A DNA stretch of 64,000 nt from Scleropages formosus. Taxonomy: Eukaryota > Chordata > Actinopteri > Osteoglossiformes > Osteoglossidae. This document shows positions 32,677 to 45,478 of this stretch, in pieces. The notes beneath the pieces were generated by a model. The model was not told the origin of the DNA, ran no database searches, and saw only the letters and a list, made by a program, of their open reading frames with translations. The stretch is from assembly GCF_900964775.1 (NCBI RefSeq), contig NC_041814.1:29458998-29522997 (forward strand). The letters run 5' to 3'. Both the position numbers and the translations under genes were made by a program. Position 1 is the stretch's first letter; each line of letters begins with the position of its first letter.

Positions 32677-35600
32677 GCCTGATATTTACATTTATCTATC
32701 CGACACCTTTTTCCAAAGCATGTTATGGTGCGAGGTATTCAGGTTTACAGCGATACGGACGTTTACACAGCAGGGTAAGCTTACCGCATCAATTCAGGGT
32801 AAGGGATTGGAACTTGGGATTGTTTTATTACAAGGTTACAGCTCTCACTGTCTCCGTTATATCATTGTAGTTTATTCATTTATCCGACACTTTTCTCCAG
32901 AGCTACTTACCATCATTTATCGTGGGGTAAATTTAGCGGAGCAATTCAAGGTAAAGTACCTTGCTCAAGGGTACTACAGCTGGAGGTGGAAATCAAACCT
33001 TTGGACCCAAAGGCGGAGCTGTAACCACTATGCTACCAGCTGTCTGGTCACACCACGAAAACTCATGTTACTTGGAGGGAAAGGTTGTTCTGCACTTCCA
33101 AGACTGTGGTGTTGAATAGGGACCACAAGTGAGACACAGGGACAAAACTTTGAGGAGGTGTCTCCTGATGTCAGTGTCTAGCAGTATGTTTTTTCTAGTG
33201 GATGTGGGCCACCTGAGCTGGTTCTGCAGTGGTTGGAGTGCCAGACCTTGCTGTAGTACCCTTGATCATGATACTTGGCTTGAATTGATGCAGTAAAAAT
33301 GACCAAACTGTATAAATGAGTAAATCACAGAAAGTCACTTCAGGGAAAAAGTGTCATCTAAAGCAATAAATTATATCAAAACACAATACCATTAATGCAA
33401 TTATTAGCCGCAAACACAAATATTAAACAAAACACTAGAGCAATTTAAATAAATAATTTTTTTTTTCACCCATTTTCAGCAACCATTTAACCAGAGCTGC
33501 TGGTTGTTCTGATTAAAAGAGAAAAATTTATTTTTTTTTGTCAATTTAAATGCATATATACTTGTCTTAAAAGTTAAAATTTTATTTTTGCTGAACAGAA
33601 AGGACATCAAACCATCTTCCATGAAGATGAAAAATATAAAGACAGCAATAAAGTGCATATGAAACATTGACATGTCACTGTGGTTAAAAAAATATGTTCA
33701 CATTTATCTGACACTTTTCTCCAAAGTGACTTACACTGTTAAACTACCCACAATTATTCACCCATTTATAAAACTAGGCAAGTTTATTGAAGCTGCTGAG
33801 AGTAAGTATGTTATGCAAAGATACTACAGCTGAAGAAGGTACTTGGACCTCCAACCTTCAAGTCCAAAGGTTGCAGCTGTAACATTACGCTACCAGCTTA
33901 CACACTTACACACCTTTAAAACAACGTAGAAATTTTTCTAAACTATCCAACACACAGGCACATGGAGACAGGAACATCTTGGATCACTGGCTGCCCCCGA
34001 TGAAGAAGCGAGGGTCAGGTGCAACCTAAGTATAAAGAAAGAGCTGAGAGAAGAAGACCACAGCTACTGTTGACATGACATCATTTAGCAAATTCTTTTC
34101 TCCAAAGCAACTTCCAACAAGCTCTATGTAGTGTTATGAGCCCACACATCTTATTCACCGTGGTGACTTACACTGCTAGATACACTACTTACACTGGGTC
34201 ACTCATCCATATATCAGAACACATACGCTCTCTGTCACTCATACACTATGGGTGAACCTGAACAGCATGTCTTTGGAGTGTGGGAGGAAACCAGAGCACC
34301 ACAAGGAAGCCCATGCAGACACGGGGAGAACGTGCAAACTCCACACAGACTAAGTGGGGATCGAACCAACGCCCTCTGACACCACCCAGGTGCCATGATG
34401 CAGTAACACTTCACCAAAGCGCCACTCTTTCGTTGGCACACTTACTGAGAAAAGCTCCTTTCTGTGTTTCATTTAGTGTTTCTTACACTGTATCTTTGTT
34501 TTTAACGAAACACGTCGTAAGAAGAGCCCACACCGCCTCACACCTGGTCACTCCCTGAACTCCCTGAACTCAACAAGCACCAGCGTGTCACAAATAAAAA
34601 GCGGTTATTAGGTGATGTGCTGCTGAGGAAAAATCTTTGATCAGGATGTTGGTGTCCAATGTCATGGTCCAACATCAAACCCTGGGTCGTATTTGGGGAT
34701 TTAATTTAGAGCGCTTCCTTAAACACCACCAGGTGTGCGAAAAGTGGATGGTGGGGTACACGCGCAATGGACATCCACAGCGGACGCACACACCGGACGC
34801 ACACTGGACGCGCACAGTGGACGCACACACTCCCCTGGGACTGAACGGATCGTCCCTTGCGCCTGCATTTGTCATCGTTCTCTGGCAGATCCATTTAACC
34901 TGTGCACGGCCTCCGGAGTCACATGAGAGATGGACGTCATTAATCTTGTGTTTTTTTAAGGGTTTTAAGGTCTCCTCCAGGTTTGTTTGTGTGAAGATCC
35001 AGGATGTCTGCAGTGCCCGGAATTCGAGTTACTGGGTAATTTCTGTTGCTGTTCCTTTTTCCCGAGTCTTCAGCCAGCGGGACCACTTCTCAACATTACT
35101 CTCTTTTACTCTGTTATTTCCCCATTAACACATTTGGTTGGTTTTCACTGGTTCAGGGTAAGTACCTTGATCAAGGGTACAACAGCAGGAGCTGGGATTC
35201 AAAGTCAAGTAGTCCGATGGCAAAATGATGCCCCTAACCACTGCGCCACTTGCTGCCCCAAACCTGCCCCATGGAATCAGTCTGCTGATGGCTTTACTCA
35301 GGTGTGTATGATGGCTTGGGGCTATAGAACAAGAATGACCCCCCTCCACCCACCCCCACTGACGAAGAAACACTTCACTGGTTGGCTTTAAGGTTGAAGT
35401 GTTTAGTACACTAGATGCCTTTTTTTTTATTCTTTCTTTCTTCTTCCTCTTCTTCTTTCCACCCTTTCCTGGGGTTAATTTGTCACAGGAATGGCTGCGC
35501 CGTTGCCCCAAACTCTAATACCTCTTGAGAGATAATAAAGAAGATGACAGATGCCTCGAATCGCCAGTTTTCCATGGCGATGCTGCTGTTGTTCGCCTGT

Positions 35601-38600
35601 GATCTCTGACTCCGTCCCTGTCCGCTACTGAGCAATAACAAAACAGTCCATCAAGATACAGATAAATAAACAAAACGCGGCAGGAACGCGGCACAAAAGA
35701 AAGCGTGGGATCTGTGCCATGCGTTTCCCTCCTTTTCCATACCTGAAGTTCATTTTTTTTTGCTGTGCCTGCACAACCCCGGCACGCGGCGGCTGCCTTT
35801 TATATCCTCGGCGCCTGTCGTAATGAAATGCAAAACAATTCACCTTCAGATTACAGAGTATCATTGGCATGCGCCAGGCTAATTCGCACAAATTAGCCGG
35901 CAAGCGATTCAATCCTTGGGGTACGAGGGAAAACAAAAGGCGCTTCATTACTCGCTGCTGCTTGGAGCCTTGCCCTCCTCATTTCGTTGCTCCTTTGCTT
36001 GCACGTCCGCTTTGGCTGAGGCCCGCGAAGGCGAGCTCGTTCTCGTCTCGCCCTCCTTTCGTTTGGCTCGGGGCGCACGCCGCGCACCAACAAAGGAAAT
36101 CAAAGGGCCCGGCCCCTGCTGAAGGAACGCGTCGATGGCATCGCGTCGCTTTGTTTTGCGTAGGCCCCGGCTCATCTGTCCGCCTTTTCTCTTTCGTGCG
36201 CGCTTTTCGGTCGCTGCTCAGAACAAATAAACGGCGAACAACAAGCCGTCTTAGCCATTGCAACGCAGGTACCCCGAAAAATAATAATAGCCCCTCGAGT
36301 GGACCTTTGATGTCCGGCTTAATGAGGAGGATGACAATGGAGTTGTCTCCGAGCCATGTCATTATGCATGCAGAAGAGCCGGCGCCACGGCGGAACTTTT
36401 CGAGTGGCCAATCAGAGGGCCCACCTGGCAGATTGTTCGAATCGTATGGGTCGCTTTGACAGCGACATCAATGCGCTGCTGAATAACAAACGAACGGGGA
36501 CGGTAACGTGCACTACTGAGTTAAAAGCAATTAAAGGGCTTTGAAAGGGACTCGGAGAGGAGGCACGATCAGGAAAAGATTGGCGTACTCTACTCTCTGT
36601 GCTGTGCGGCCCAAACAGCAGGGATTTTGAAAGAGAAGGGATTCATTCATCACCCCCCTGTTACAGACATGTGTGACGTACACATTTTTACATTGAGATG
36701 ACATCTTTCACCAAAGCGACTTACAATGTCAAGGAAAGACTTATCACAAGCTTACATTATTTACCCATTTTTATAGCTGGTAGTTTTAAATGGACCTAAT
36801 TAGGGTGAGTACCTTGCTCGAGGGTATACACATGGAGGTGAGAATCATACCTGCAACCTTTGGGCAAAAAGGAAGCAGCTCTAATCACTACGCTACTAGC
36901 TGTCCCCTTCTTTTTTGGACTCGTGACAATGCTGTCAAATTTTGTGCATGATGCTCATGAAGGAATCAGACCTGGCTTCTCTTACGGTTAGAGGCAGTAC
37001 GTTAATTAATGTGCAAAGTGATGTAAAAGCAGCACCTTGCAAGGAAGTGAGCGTCATCCGTGAAACGTTTTTCAATTGTGCAAAGTTGCAGGAACAAACA
37101 TGGTTCTGTATCTGAAAACTGTTCTGTATCTGAGAGTTTTTTTTTTTTTTTTAATCTGCATTGGAATAGAAGAACAATGAAATTCCTTACGTCTCATTAT
37201 ATGTTTAGCTTTTCTTAATAAATATATGCATGCACACACATACACACGCTGTCTGAAGCTGCTTGTCCCAAGCAGGGTCATGGTGAGCTGGAGCCTGGCC
37301 CAGCAGCACAGGGACTCACCCAAGCTGGGGTGGCACCTGAAAACCCTCTGAAGATGCAATACCACAAGCATGAGAAGTACTGGAAGCTATTTCCTTGGCA
37401 AGAGGCTTACTTCCATAATACATAGCTCATCTGAAACCACTTGGTCCAAACGAGGTCACGGCAAACAGGACCCTACCTAGCAAAACAGGGGGTAAGCCTG
37501 GAGGGGGAGGGGACACACCCAGGATAGGACGCCAGCTTGTCACAGGGGACCCCAAGCAGGACTCGAACCCCAGACCCACCGGAGAACAGGACCCAGCCCA
37601 ACCCACCAGACCCCCTAATTACTCATGTAAATAACTCCAGGTCAACTTGGAGTATTATGGCTTTTCCCTTGAGCCTTTAACTGCTAGCAACATTACTGCT
37701 TAATGTCATCTGAATGAAGATTAACTAAATGCCTTGCTTTGTATATGCTTGGGGGAAGGGGATGTTGCAAGTGTGTATTGCAGTGGCACTTAAGTCATGG
37801 TTAACTTTACATGTCAATTGACAACTGTCATTGGATGGCAGTTTCAGTTCAGCTCTCTATGTGGGTAGGAAATTTCTAGACAAACGTCCTAGTGTAGCAA
37901 AATATGAAGGGGGGCTGCATCTCAACAGTACCCAACATCTAGGTCAGTGTGCTACTCAAGCCTTCTACTGCTACCCTTGCAAAGCCAATGGTCTTCCCCC
38001 ACTCCCCAATGTATGCAATTGGTTCCAGAAAAAGCCCTTCAGAAATGATCCATTCTTTATGAGATCTAAACTGCTGCCATTGACTTGACTAAAGCGATGT
38101 TGACAACTGCTTGCAATAGTCATTACACTAGTATTGTCAAGTTACCGATAGCAAACTACAATGACTAAAATTTTAGAATACACTGGTTTTAGTGCCCTTG
38201 TGAAATGAATACAAAAATTAAATTTCAGGTAGCCTTTATTACACACACAAAAAAATTCTAACATGCAAAGTGAAGGCACAATGTTTTCAGTTCAATACCA
38301 ACTGGTAAATATGTGGACTAGCTAGCTGATTGACGTGGTTAAGCCAGCTAGTTAATGGGTGTGCACAAACCACCCATTGCGTGTAAATCAAGATACTCGG
38401 AGAAATGCTTTCCTTTGTTGAGGGAAGGCAATCAGGATGTGTCAGGAAAGTCTTTGAAAATTCATTGAAACTTTGAAAACTGGAAGCGGTTTGGCTTATT
38501 TTGGGGAAAATCAGTCTGGTATAAAACATTGTGAGAAGGGCAGGTCATTTCGTTGCTAGAAGTGGTAAGATGAGATCACAGCAGAGCCTTATGCTGCTTG

Positions 38601-38616
38601 TACTTTTAGACCGCTA
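32677..38616. repeat. Second copy of the left flank, indel-rich
   Basis: Matches 5892-11847. It carries the same elements: SINE T at 32868-33044, 33694-33898 and 36681-36906, the old fish repeat from about 34076, the CpG-rich block at about 35870-36520, SINE O fragment at about 37232-37335, SINE O at 37421-37615, and the decayed unit tail to about 38135. I count some 25 indels of mostly one base against only a few substitutions, for example 34832. That ratio is typical of long-read error, not divergence. It has no gene of its own. Confidence 0.85.
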
Positions 38617-38704
38617 TGTAATGGACAGGGTCCCTGGAAAGACTCCATTCAGCTACCCCAAACAGTTCTCCAATCAGAATGCAGCCACCAGCAATACGGT
38701 CACT
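38521..38704 (+). pseudogene. ZP-like 5' remnant before copy 5 (duplicate of 11752-11939)
   Basis: The TATA box and the ATG at 38570 are kept. One base is missing in the leader (gaccgctatg against gaccgcttatg), which shifts the frame relative to the first copy. Since this falls in the indel-rich segment it may be a sequencing error. Confidence 0.35.
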
Positions 38705-38945
38705 GAAGAAGACTTTTCTCTTTGACTCCAAATCTGGTTCATCAAGGAGAATCTTCTCTCCTGTACAGATGACTGGTAGCTTTGAGAGCTCCCAACATGT
38801 ATGATCTGAGAGACATCCTGGACATTTAATGTCCTTGAACAATGGAGACCTAAACAGGCAACTGAAGGCGATTAAAAATCAGTAAGTGAAACAATTGGGT
38901 AACGCTTCAGGGATGGAACAAAATTGGTCAAATTGTAAGATGGTT

Positions 38946-38987
38946 CAGCTGTTGGAAAAACAACAGCTGTTCTGTTTGGTATAAAAT
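38946..38987 (+). promoter_or_regulatory. Core promoter of ZP3 copy 5
   Basis: Paired E-box inverted repeat 38946-38969 and TATA box 38980-38987, identical to copy 1. Confidence 0.75.
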
Positions 38988-39039
38988 TGGCTGGAAGAGC
39001 ACTTACTTTCATGATTCTTTGGTTACTAACACTAGCGCA

Positions 39040-42000
39040 ATGGCTTCTTTGCAGTGGCTTGTGGGCCTCGCTTTGTTGGGTTGTTTGTGTAATGGCCAGG
39101 TTTCCCAGCAGGGCAGTTTTCCCCAGCTGTCAAGTCAGGAGTCTTTGCTACAGACAGCCCACCGAGCTGCCCAGGGACAGTCCTCTCTGTTGGCAAGTGG
39201 GGTTCCTCAAAGGTACCCTTTTCCCCAGCAACCCCAAGGAGTGTCTTCTCCTCAGTTCTCTTCAATGAGGCCAGTGCAGTTGGATCCCCTGGTACAGAAT
39301 TCTAACCTTGTTGAGCCAGTGTTTGAGTTGCCTTACAGCCAGCCTTCTGTCCAGGTTGAATCAGTAAGGCCAGTGTTGCCAGCTCACTACAGGCAGGCTT
39401 CTGCAGTTCTCCCGGTTCACGGAGGGCAGTCCTCGGCACCAGCTTCCCTGGTGCAACCAGCAGCCCAGGTTCCACTTTCTGTGAAATCCCAGTTTCTGGC
39501 TCAACCTTCTGCAGTGAAGGTTGAATGCAGGGAAGACTCGGTTTTGGTGGAGGTACAGCAGGACATGCTGAGTAATGGCCAGATGATCCAGCCATCAGAA
39601 ATTACCCTTGGAGGCTGTGTGCCAGTTGGACAGGATCCTTCCAGAGGGGTTCTGCTGTTCGTGTCAGAGCTACATGGCTGTGGAAGTACGCTGACGGTAT
39701 GGGACCTCCTGAATTCTACCGTACCTGTTGCAAGGAGTTGACATTGGGTAGATGAGCCTCCTCTTCTCTATGCAGGTGACTGATTCCCTGATCTACACTT
39801 TCACGTTGGTGTATGTGCCCGAAGGACTCGGTTCCACCCCTATTGTGCGGTCTCATGGTGCAGTGATTAATGTTGAGTGCCATTACTTGAGGTGAGTCAG
39901 GAGTCTGGTCTAATTCTGTAATGAGAACTGGAGGAAGATATTCCTGATATATAGCCGAACTTGGTTACAATGAGTAACTACACCTGGGCAACTCCATCCA
40001 TAAGGAATAATGTAGGACTTGCTCTACCCTGCTATTAGCTACTCCTTCCTATTTGCAGGAGGCTCAATGTGAGCAGCAATGCTGTGATGCCAACATGGGT
40101 ACCCTACTCTGCCGCTATGTCTGCTGAGGAGCGTTTGATGTTTTCACTCCAGCTCATGACTGGTGGGTAAAATGCTCCAACTTACTTCAATTGGAGTCTT
40201 TGTGTGTGTCTTAAGGGCTCCTGTCCTTTTTTTCTCTAGATAACTGGGAACTTGAGAGGGCTTCAAACATCTACTTTCTGGGAGATGTCCTGAACATCGA
40301 GGCTTCTGTAGTTGTGGCCAACCATCAGCCTCTGCGGGTGTTTGTGGATAGCTGTGTGGCCACCTTGGAACCTGATGTGACGTCTGTCCCTAGATATGCC
40401 TTTGTGGGGAATTATGGGTGAGTACTTGCATGCAAGTATGACTTCTCCAATGCTGTCATTTCCCTCTCTGTATTGGCTGTAGCCTGAAATAGGGGTTGGA
40501 TGTAATGATGCGTTCCTCTTGTTGACGAGGGAATGATTACCCTTGTATCCTGAAGGAATTGCCTGCAATTGCAAAACGGAAGCAAGTTGCGCATGACAGG
40601 AACACCGAGAGCTTGTGTATATACCTCAAGCAGGGAAATGTTCTTTCACTGTTGTGGTATCGGTCTATCTAATGCTTATCTAGCGGCTACCTTGCATGCA
40701 GAGGGCGTGAGGCCATCCTTGGATGGAGACAATTTGGTTCACAGGGCTGTCTAAAGTTATGGCCAAGAGCATACCTGTGGCATGCTGCAGAGCATGTGGC
40801 TGCCATACTGTTGAAGGTTTCCCCTCATGTTTCAAACACTTACTAGTCATTCCCACACTACATGGGACATCTGATAGTGTGGTGACCAAAACTGTGTGTT
40901 ACTTATGGATGCAAAGGTTTTAATTCAACCTCTGCCCATAATGCCCTTGAGCAAGACACTTGGGGCCCCCCCAAAAAAATGGCTCTAGTAAAATCACTTG
41001 GCTATACAGAGGGGTCAGTGATATATATGTAGGCTGAGAAGGTGCTTTATGCTGAAAGGAATCGGCTTAATGTCATGGTGGTGCGAGAATGCTGATACTG
41101 ACCCAATTGACATGGGTTCCACATGAACTTTCAGTTTCAAAGAGGCTGGTGTTCTTGGCAACCTGCTGCTTTTTCTATCTCTATGTGAAGACTATGCTTG
41201 TGCAGGTCCAGAGCAATAATGCTGGAACAAAAAAAAAAACACCAGAAGCAGGACATCTCACTGTAGAGGGGGAAACCCCTCTAGTATAGGGAGCTTAGTG
41301 AACATGTGTGGCTGTACCACCTACTGTATTATGATCAGTGAAGCACTTTGCATGCTAAAATGGCTATTGAATTTATTGCCTCCCCCCCATTAGTCCCTAC
41401 TGTTACAGAGACTGCATGTACTCTGGTCATATGACAAACCTGTCCATAATCTGCAAACATCGTCAGGTGCCTGACTGATGCCAAGGTGACTGGATCCCGC
41501 TCCCAGTTCCTCCCCAGGAAGCAGATCAACAAGCTCCAAATGCAACTGGATGCCTTCAGGTTCTCGCAGGAGACCAGGAGCTCTGTAAGTGCATATCAGT
41601 CTTCATTGACTGAACTTGAAGCAGGCTCAACATATTTCATCTCGGAGTGTTTATGGAACTTGTCATGCAGTCCAGCCTTTCTTCCCCCAGATCTACATCA
41701 CGTGCGTTCTGAAAGCAACCATGGCTTCCAAAAGGGCCGACCCCCAGCACAAGGCTTGCTCGTATTCCGTGTCCGCAAATAGGTTCGTTCAGTTGAATGG
41801 CTACTGTCATGTTGTTGATGCTACGGAACTTCAGTGGTCTCTTGTTCATAGGTGGGGATCTGCAGATGGTGATGACCAAGTATGTGGCTGTTGTGACTCA
41901 TCCTGTAATGTGAAGGGAAGAAATGTAGCAGGTAAGACCAGTTGTGAATTGATTGATGATTCATTTATTTGAATTTGGGGCTAAATAATCCTTTCCTTTC

Positions 42001-42056
42001 CAGACTTCAAAGGAGAAGCTGTTGCTGGACCCATCGTTATTCGGGATCACTATTAG
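39040..42056 (+). CDS. zp3-like: ZP3-like egg envelope protein, copy 5 (A/B mosaic)
   Basis: Exons are 39040-39696, 39776-39891, 40059-40162, 40240-40417, 41467-41584, 41691-41782, 41852-41931 and 42004-42056. The 465-residue product equals that of copy 1. Exons 1-3 and introns 1-2 are type A without a difference from copy 1. From intron 3 on the gene is type B: extra T bases before exon 4, 'gatgcgttcctc' and a cctgcaattgc insertion in intron 4, ggatggagacaat, and 'ttcattgactg' in intron 5. AATAAA is at 42230. It follows the duplicated head flank, so it may be the other allele of copy 1. Confidence 0.92.
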
Positions 42057-42333
42057 CCATGCCATGAGGATGGCTGCTTTTGAGGGGAAACTGCACCATG
42101 ATGCTGCTTGTACACTGCAGAGCTGTTGCAACATCTCAAAGGATCTGTCTTCACTGCCTGAACTCAAGGCTCATGCAGTTCTGTGAAGTTGACTTTGCCT
42201 CTTTGTGCTGATGGCAAAACTGAATTCAGAATAAATCTTAACAAAAATCAGCTTGAGTCGACTTTGTTCTGAAGTTGATTCCCTGCCGCTTTGTTTCTTT
42301 GTATTGACTGGCAAGATGCATTCCTCAAAATGC

Positions 42334-45049
42334 AGCACTGCTGGTATCGTAGTCCCCAAAAGCTACTGCCTTCAGACCTAAAGGTCACAGGTTCAAGTCC
42401 CACCTCTGGCTTGAATACCCTTCAAAGTACTTTCCCTAAACTGCTCCAGTAAAATTAGCTGGCTGTAGACTTTTTCTCTTTTTGTTCTCTCCAAAGCACC
42501 AATTCATTCTCCTTGGTCTTCAGTGAGGGACTTTCATTGTACCATGTTGAAAGTGACCTGACCACCTCTCCATGAGGTGTCACTGTGTGTCCCAGGATGG
42601 CTGTATCAACAAACTTGAAAACGTGACTGCTCTAAGTCGAGCTCCAATAGGTGAACAGGGAGTACAAGGAGGAGCTGAGCACACATTCCTGTGGCGTGCC
42701 AGTGCTGAGGGTGGGGGATATGTGGCTGTCAGGAAGTCCAAAAGTCAGTTAAATAGGTGACTTAAGACCCAGATCCTTCAGCTTGACTATGAGTCTTGTA
42801 GGGAGACTGGTACTGAATGCAGAGCTGTAACAGCCTCGGCACTTAGGTGTCTTTCTTCTTCCCCTCGGGTATTCCAGGGCAGATTGTAGTGCCATTGGGA
42901 TGGTATCAGTGGATCTGTTAGAGCAGTAAGCAAACTGGTTTGAGTCCAAGGTATCTGGTAGAAGCGGATGTGGGATTCACTGAGAGACACTCAAAGCACT
43001 TCAGGGTGAGGCAGTAGTCATTCAGGTAGGAGACAGCTTTCATGAAAACAGGGGGATGATGGTGGTCTGCATGTAGGGATCACTTGGGCTCAGACTAAAG
43101 ATGTCGATGAAAACATCTAACTGGTCAGTGCGGGCCCTCAGGACATGTCCATGGATGCCATCAGATCCTGAAACCTTTCTTGCATTGGTTCTCTTGAAGG
43201 GAGTAGTTGGAGCCAGAGGGCGGGTGTTATGGTCACCGGGTATTTTCGCAGCAGGGAATGTATTGCCTGCCTCAAAGCAATTGTAGAATGTGTTGAGGTC
43301 GTCTAGTAGGGGGCAGACATAGGCACATCGCTGCTTTTCCTGTCTTTGTAGTCTGTTATAGTGTGCAGACCACATCTGTTTGGGGTCAGAGCCTTGATAG
43401 TCTGACTCCACTCTCCCTGAAGTCTCTCTTGGCCAAACTGATAACCTTTTGAATGTCGTTCCTGGACTTCTTGTAGGCGCTCAGGTCCCCCAGAGTTGAA
43501 GGTTGCATTTTGTGCTCTCAGCCTGGGGGTGAGTGTGTGATTCTTAAGGACAGTTTTTTTTTTTTTTTTTTTTTCTTTTTTTCTCCTTCCCCCACCATAT
43601 GCACCAGCGTTCATCACATGAGTAGCTGCAAAAAAACTTTGTTGGAATATCAGTGATTCCTGATCACTGTCCTAGAATTTTTGAGATATGAACATTTACG
43701 TTACATTACAGGAGTAGCTGCATAAAGGATTGATCCAGGCATGATCTTAGCTATAGTGCATGAACATTTATACCTGACCTTAAGAGGTCATGGATGAAGT
43801 GAACCTGGAAGAGGTGAGTTTTAAGACCCTTTTTAAATGTGGACAAAGATTCAGCAGTTCTGAGGGAGAGGGGGAGGCCGTTCCACCACAACAGGGCCAG
43901 AACCGAAAACCTCCGTACTTTATCTTTCAGGCATGGGACCACCAAGAGGGGAGATGTGGAAGAGTGTAGCAGTCTGGATGTGGTGTAGCAGATGATCAAC
44001 TCTTATCGGGACTTCTCTAACTGAGTAAATGTACTTTTGATTGCGGATTTCCAAGAAAAGGCTTCAGTTGGACCAATCTCAACTGAAAACCTAACTCAGC
44101 CAAAGACAGGACAGCTGTAACCAGAAAGCCCTCTGAAGATGCAATACCACAAGTGTGAGGAGTACTGAAGGCTGTTTCCTTGGCAAGAGGCTTACTTCCA
44201 TAATTACTCATGTAAATAACTCCTGGTCAGCTTGGAATATTATGGATTTTCCCTTGAGCCTTTAACTGCTAGTATTTACATTTACTCATTTAGCTGACGC
44301 TTTTCTCCAAAGCGACTTAGAATGTTAAGGTTACAGTTATTACCCATTTATACAGTTGGTTAATTTTACTGGAGCAATTTTAGGGGAAGTACCTTGCTCA
44401 AGGGTGCTACAGCCAGAGATGAGGCCCAAACCTGCAACCTTCGGGTCCAAAGGCAGAAGCTCCAACCACTATACTATCAGCTGCCCCCCTGCAAAATCAA
44501 GGGACAAGCGGTTCTGAAAATGTGTGTGTGTGTGTGTGTACTGCTTAAAGATTAACTAAATGCCTGGCTTTGTATATGCTTAGGGGGAAGGGGATGCTGC
44601 AAGTGTGTATTACAGTGGCACTTAAGTCATGGTTAACTTTACATGTCAATTGACAACTGTTCTTGGATGGCAATTTCAGTTCAGCTCTCCTATGTGGATA
44701 GGACATTTCTAGACAAACGTCCTACTGCAGCAACATATGAAGGGGGGTGGGGGTGCTGTTTCATTCCCACTTCATTGCTTAGAGAAACAAGTTTGATAAG
44801 CAAATTCATCTCTAGAGGCTACATCTCAGCAGTACCCAACATCTAGGTCAGTGTGCTCCTCAAAACTTTTACTGCTACACTTGCAAAGCCAATGGTCTTC
44901 CCCCACCCCATGTATGCAATTGGTTCCGGAAAAAGCCCTTCAGAAATTGATCCATCCTTTATGAGATCTAAGCTATTGCCATTGACTTGACTGAAACCTA
45001 TGTTGACAACTGCTTGCTATAGTCATTACACTACACTACTACATTAGGC
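42334..45049. repeat. Spacer repeat block, unit 5
   Basis: Plus SINE 42334-42470, minus LINE reverse-transcriptase fragment 42471-43553, poly-T from 43554, minus LINE 3' end 43695-44016, minus SINE 44273-44500. The SINE is followed by 'gggacaagcggttctgaaaa' and a TG run (about 44501-44539), which replaces the caacatt of type A units. Mostly type B. Confidence 0.8.
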
Positions 45050-45384
45050 TGCTTATGTAATGGACAGGGTCCCTGGAAAGACTCCATTCAGCTACCCCAA
45101 ACAGTTCTCCAATCAGAATGCAGCCACCAGCAATACGGTCACTGAAGAAGACTTTTCTCTTTGACTCCAAATCTGGTTCATCAAGGAGAATCTTCTCTCC
45201 TGTACAGATGACTGGTAGCTTTGAGAGCTCCCAACATGTATGATCTGAGAGACATCCTGGACATTTAATGTCCTTGAACAATGGAGACCTAAACAGGCAA
45301 CTGAAGGCGATTAAAAATCAGTAAGTGAAACAATTGGGTAACGCTTCAGGGATGGAACAAAATTGGTCAAATTGTAAGATGGTT

Positions 45385-45426
45385 CAGCTGTTGGAAAAAC
45401 AACAGCTGTTCTGTTTGGTATAAAAT
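45385..45426 (+). promoter_or_regulatory. Core promoter of ZP3 copy 6
   Basis: Paired E-box inverted repeat 45385-45408 and TATA box 45419-45426, unchanged in type B. Confidence 0.75.
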
Positions 45427-45478
45427 TGGCTGGAAGAGCACTTACTTTCATGATTCTTTGGTTACTAACACTAGCGCA

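Noticed and set aside
32486-33115. Open frame of 209 codons crossing the gap
   Set aside because: It reads through the 100 N, joining exon 3 of copy 4 to SINE sequence of the next contig. It is an artefact.
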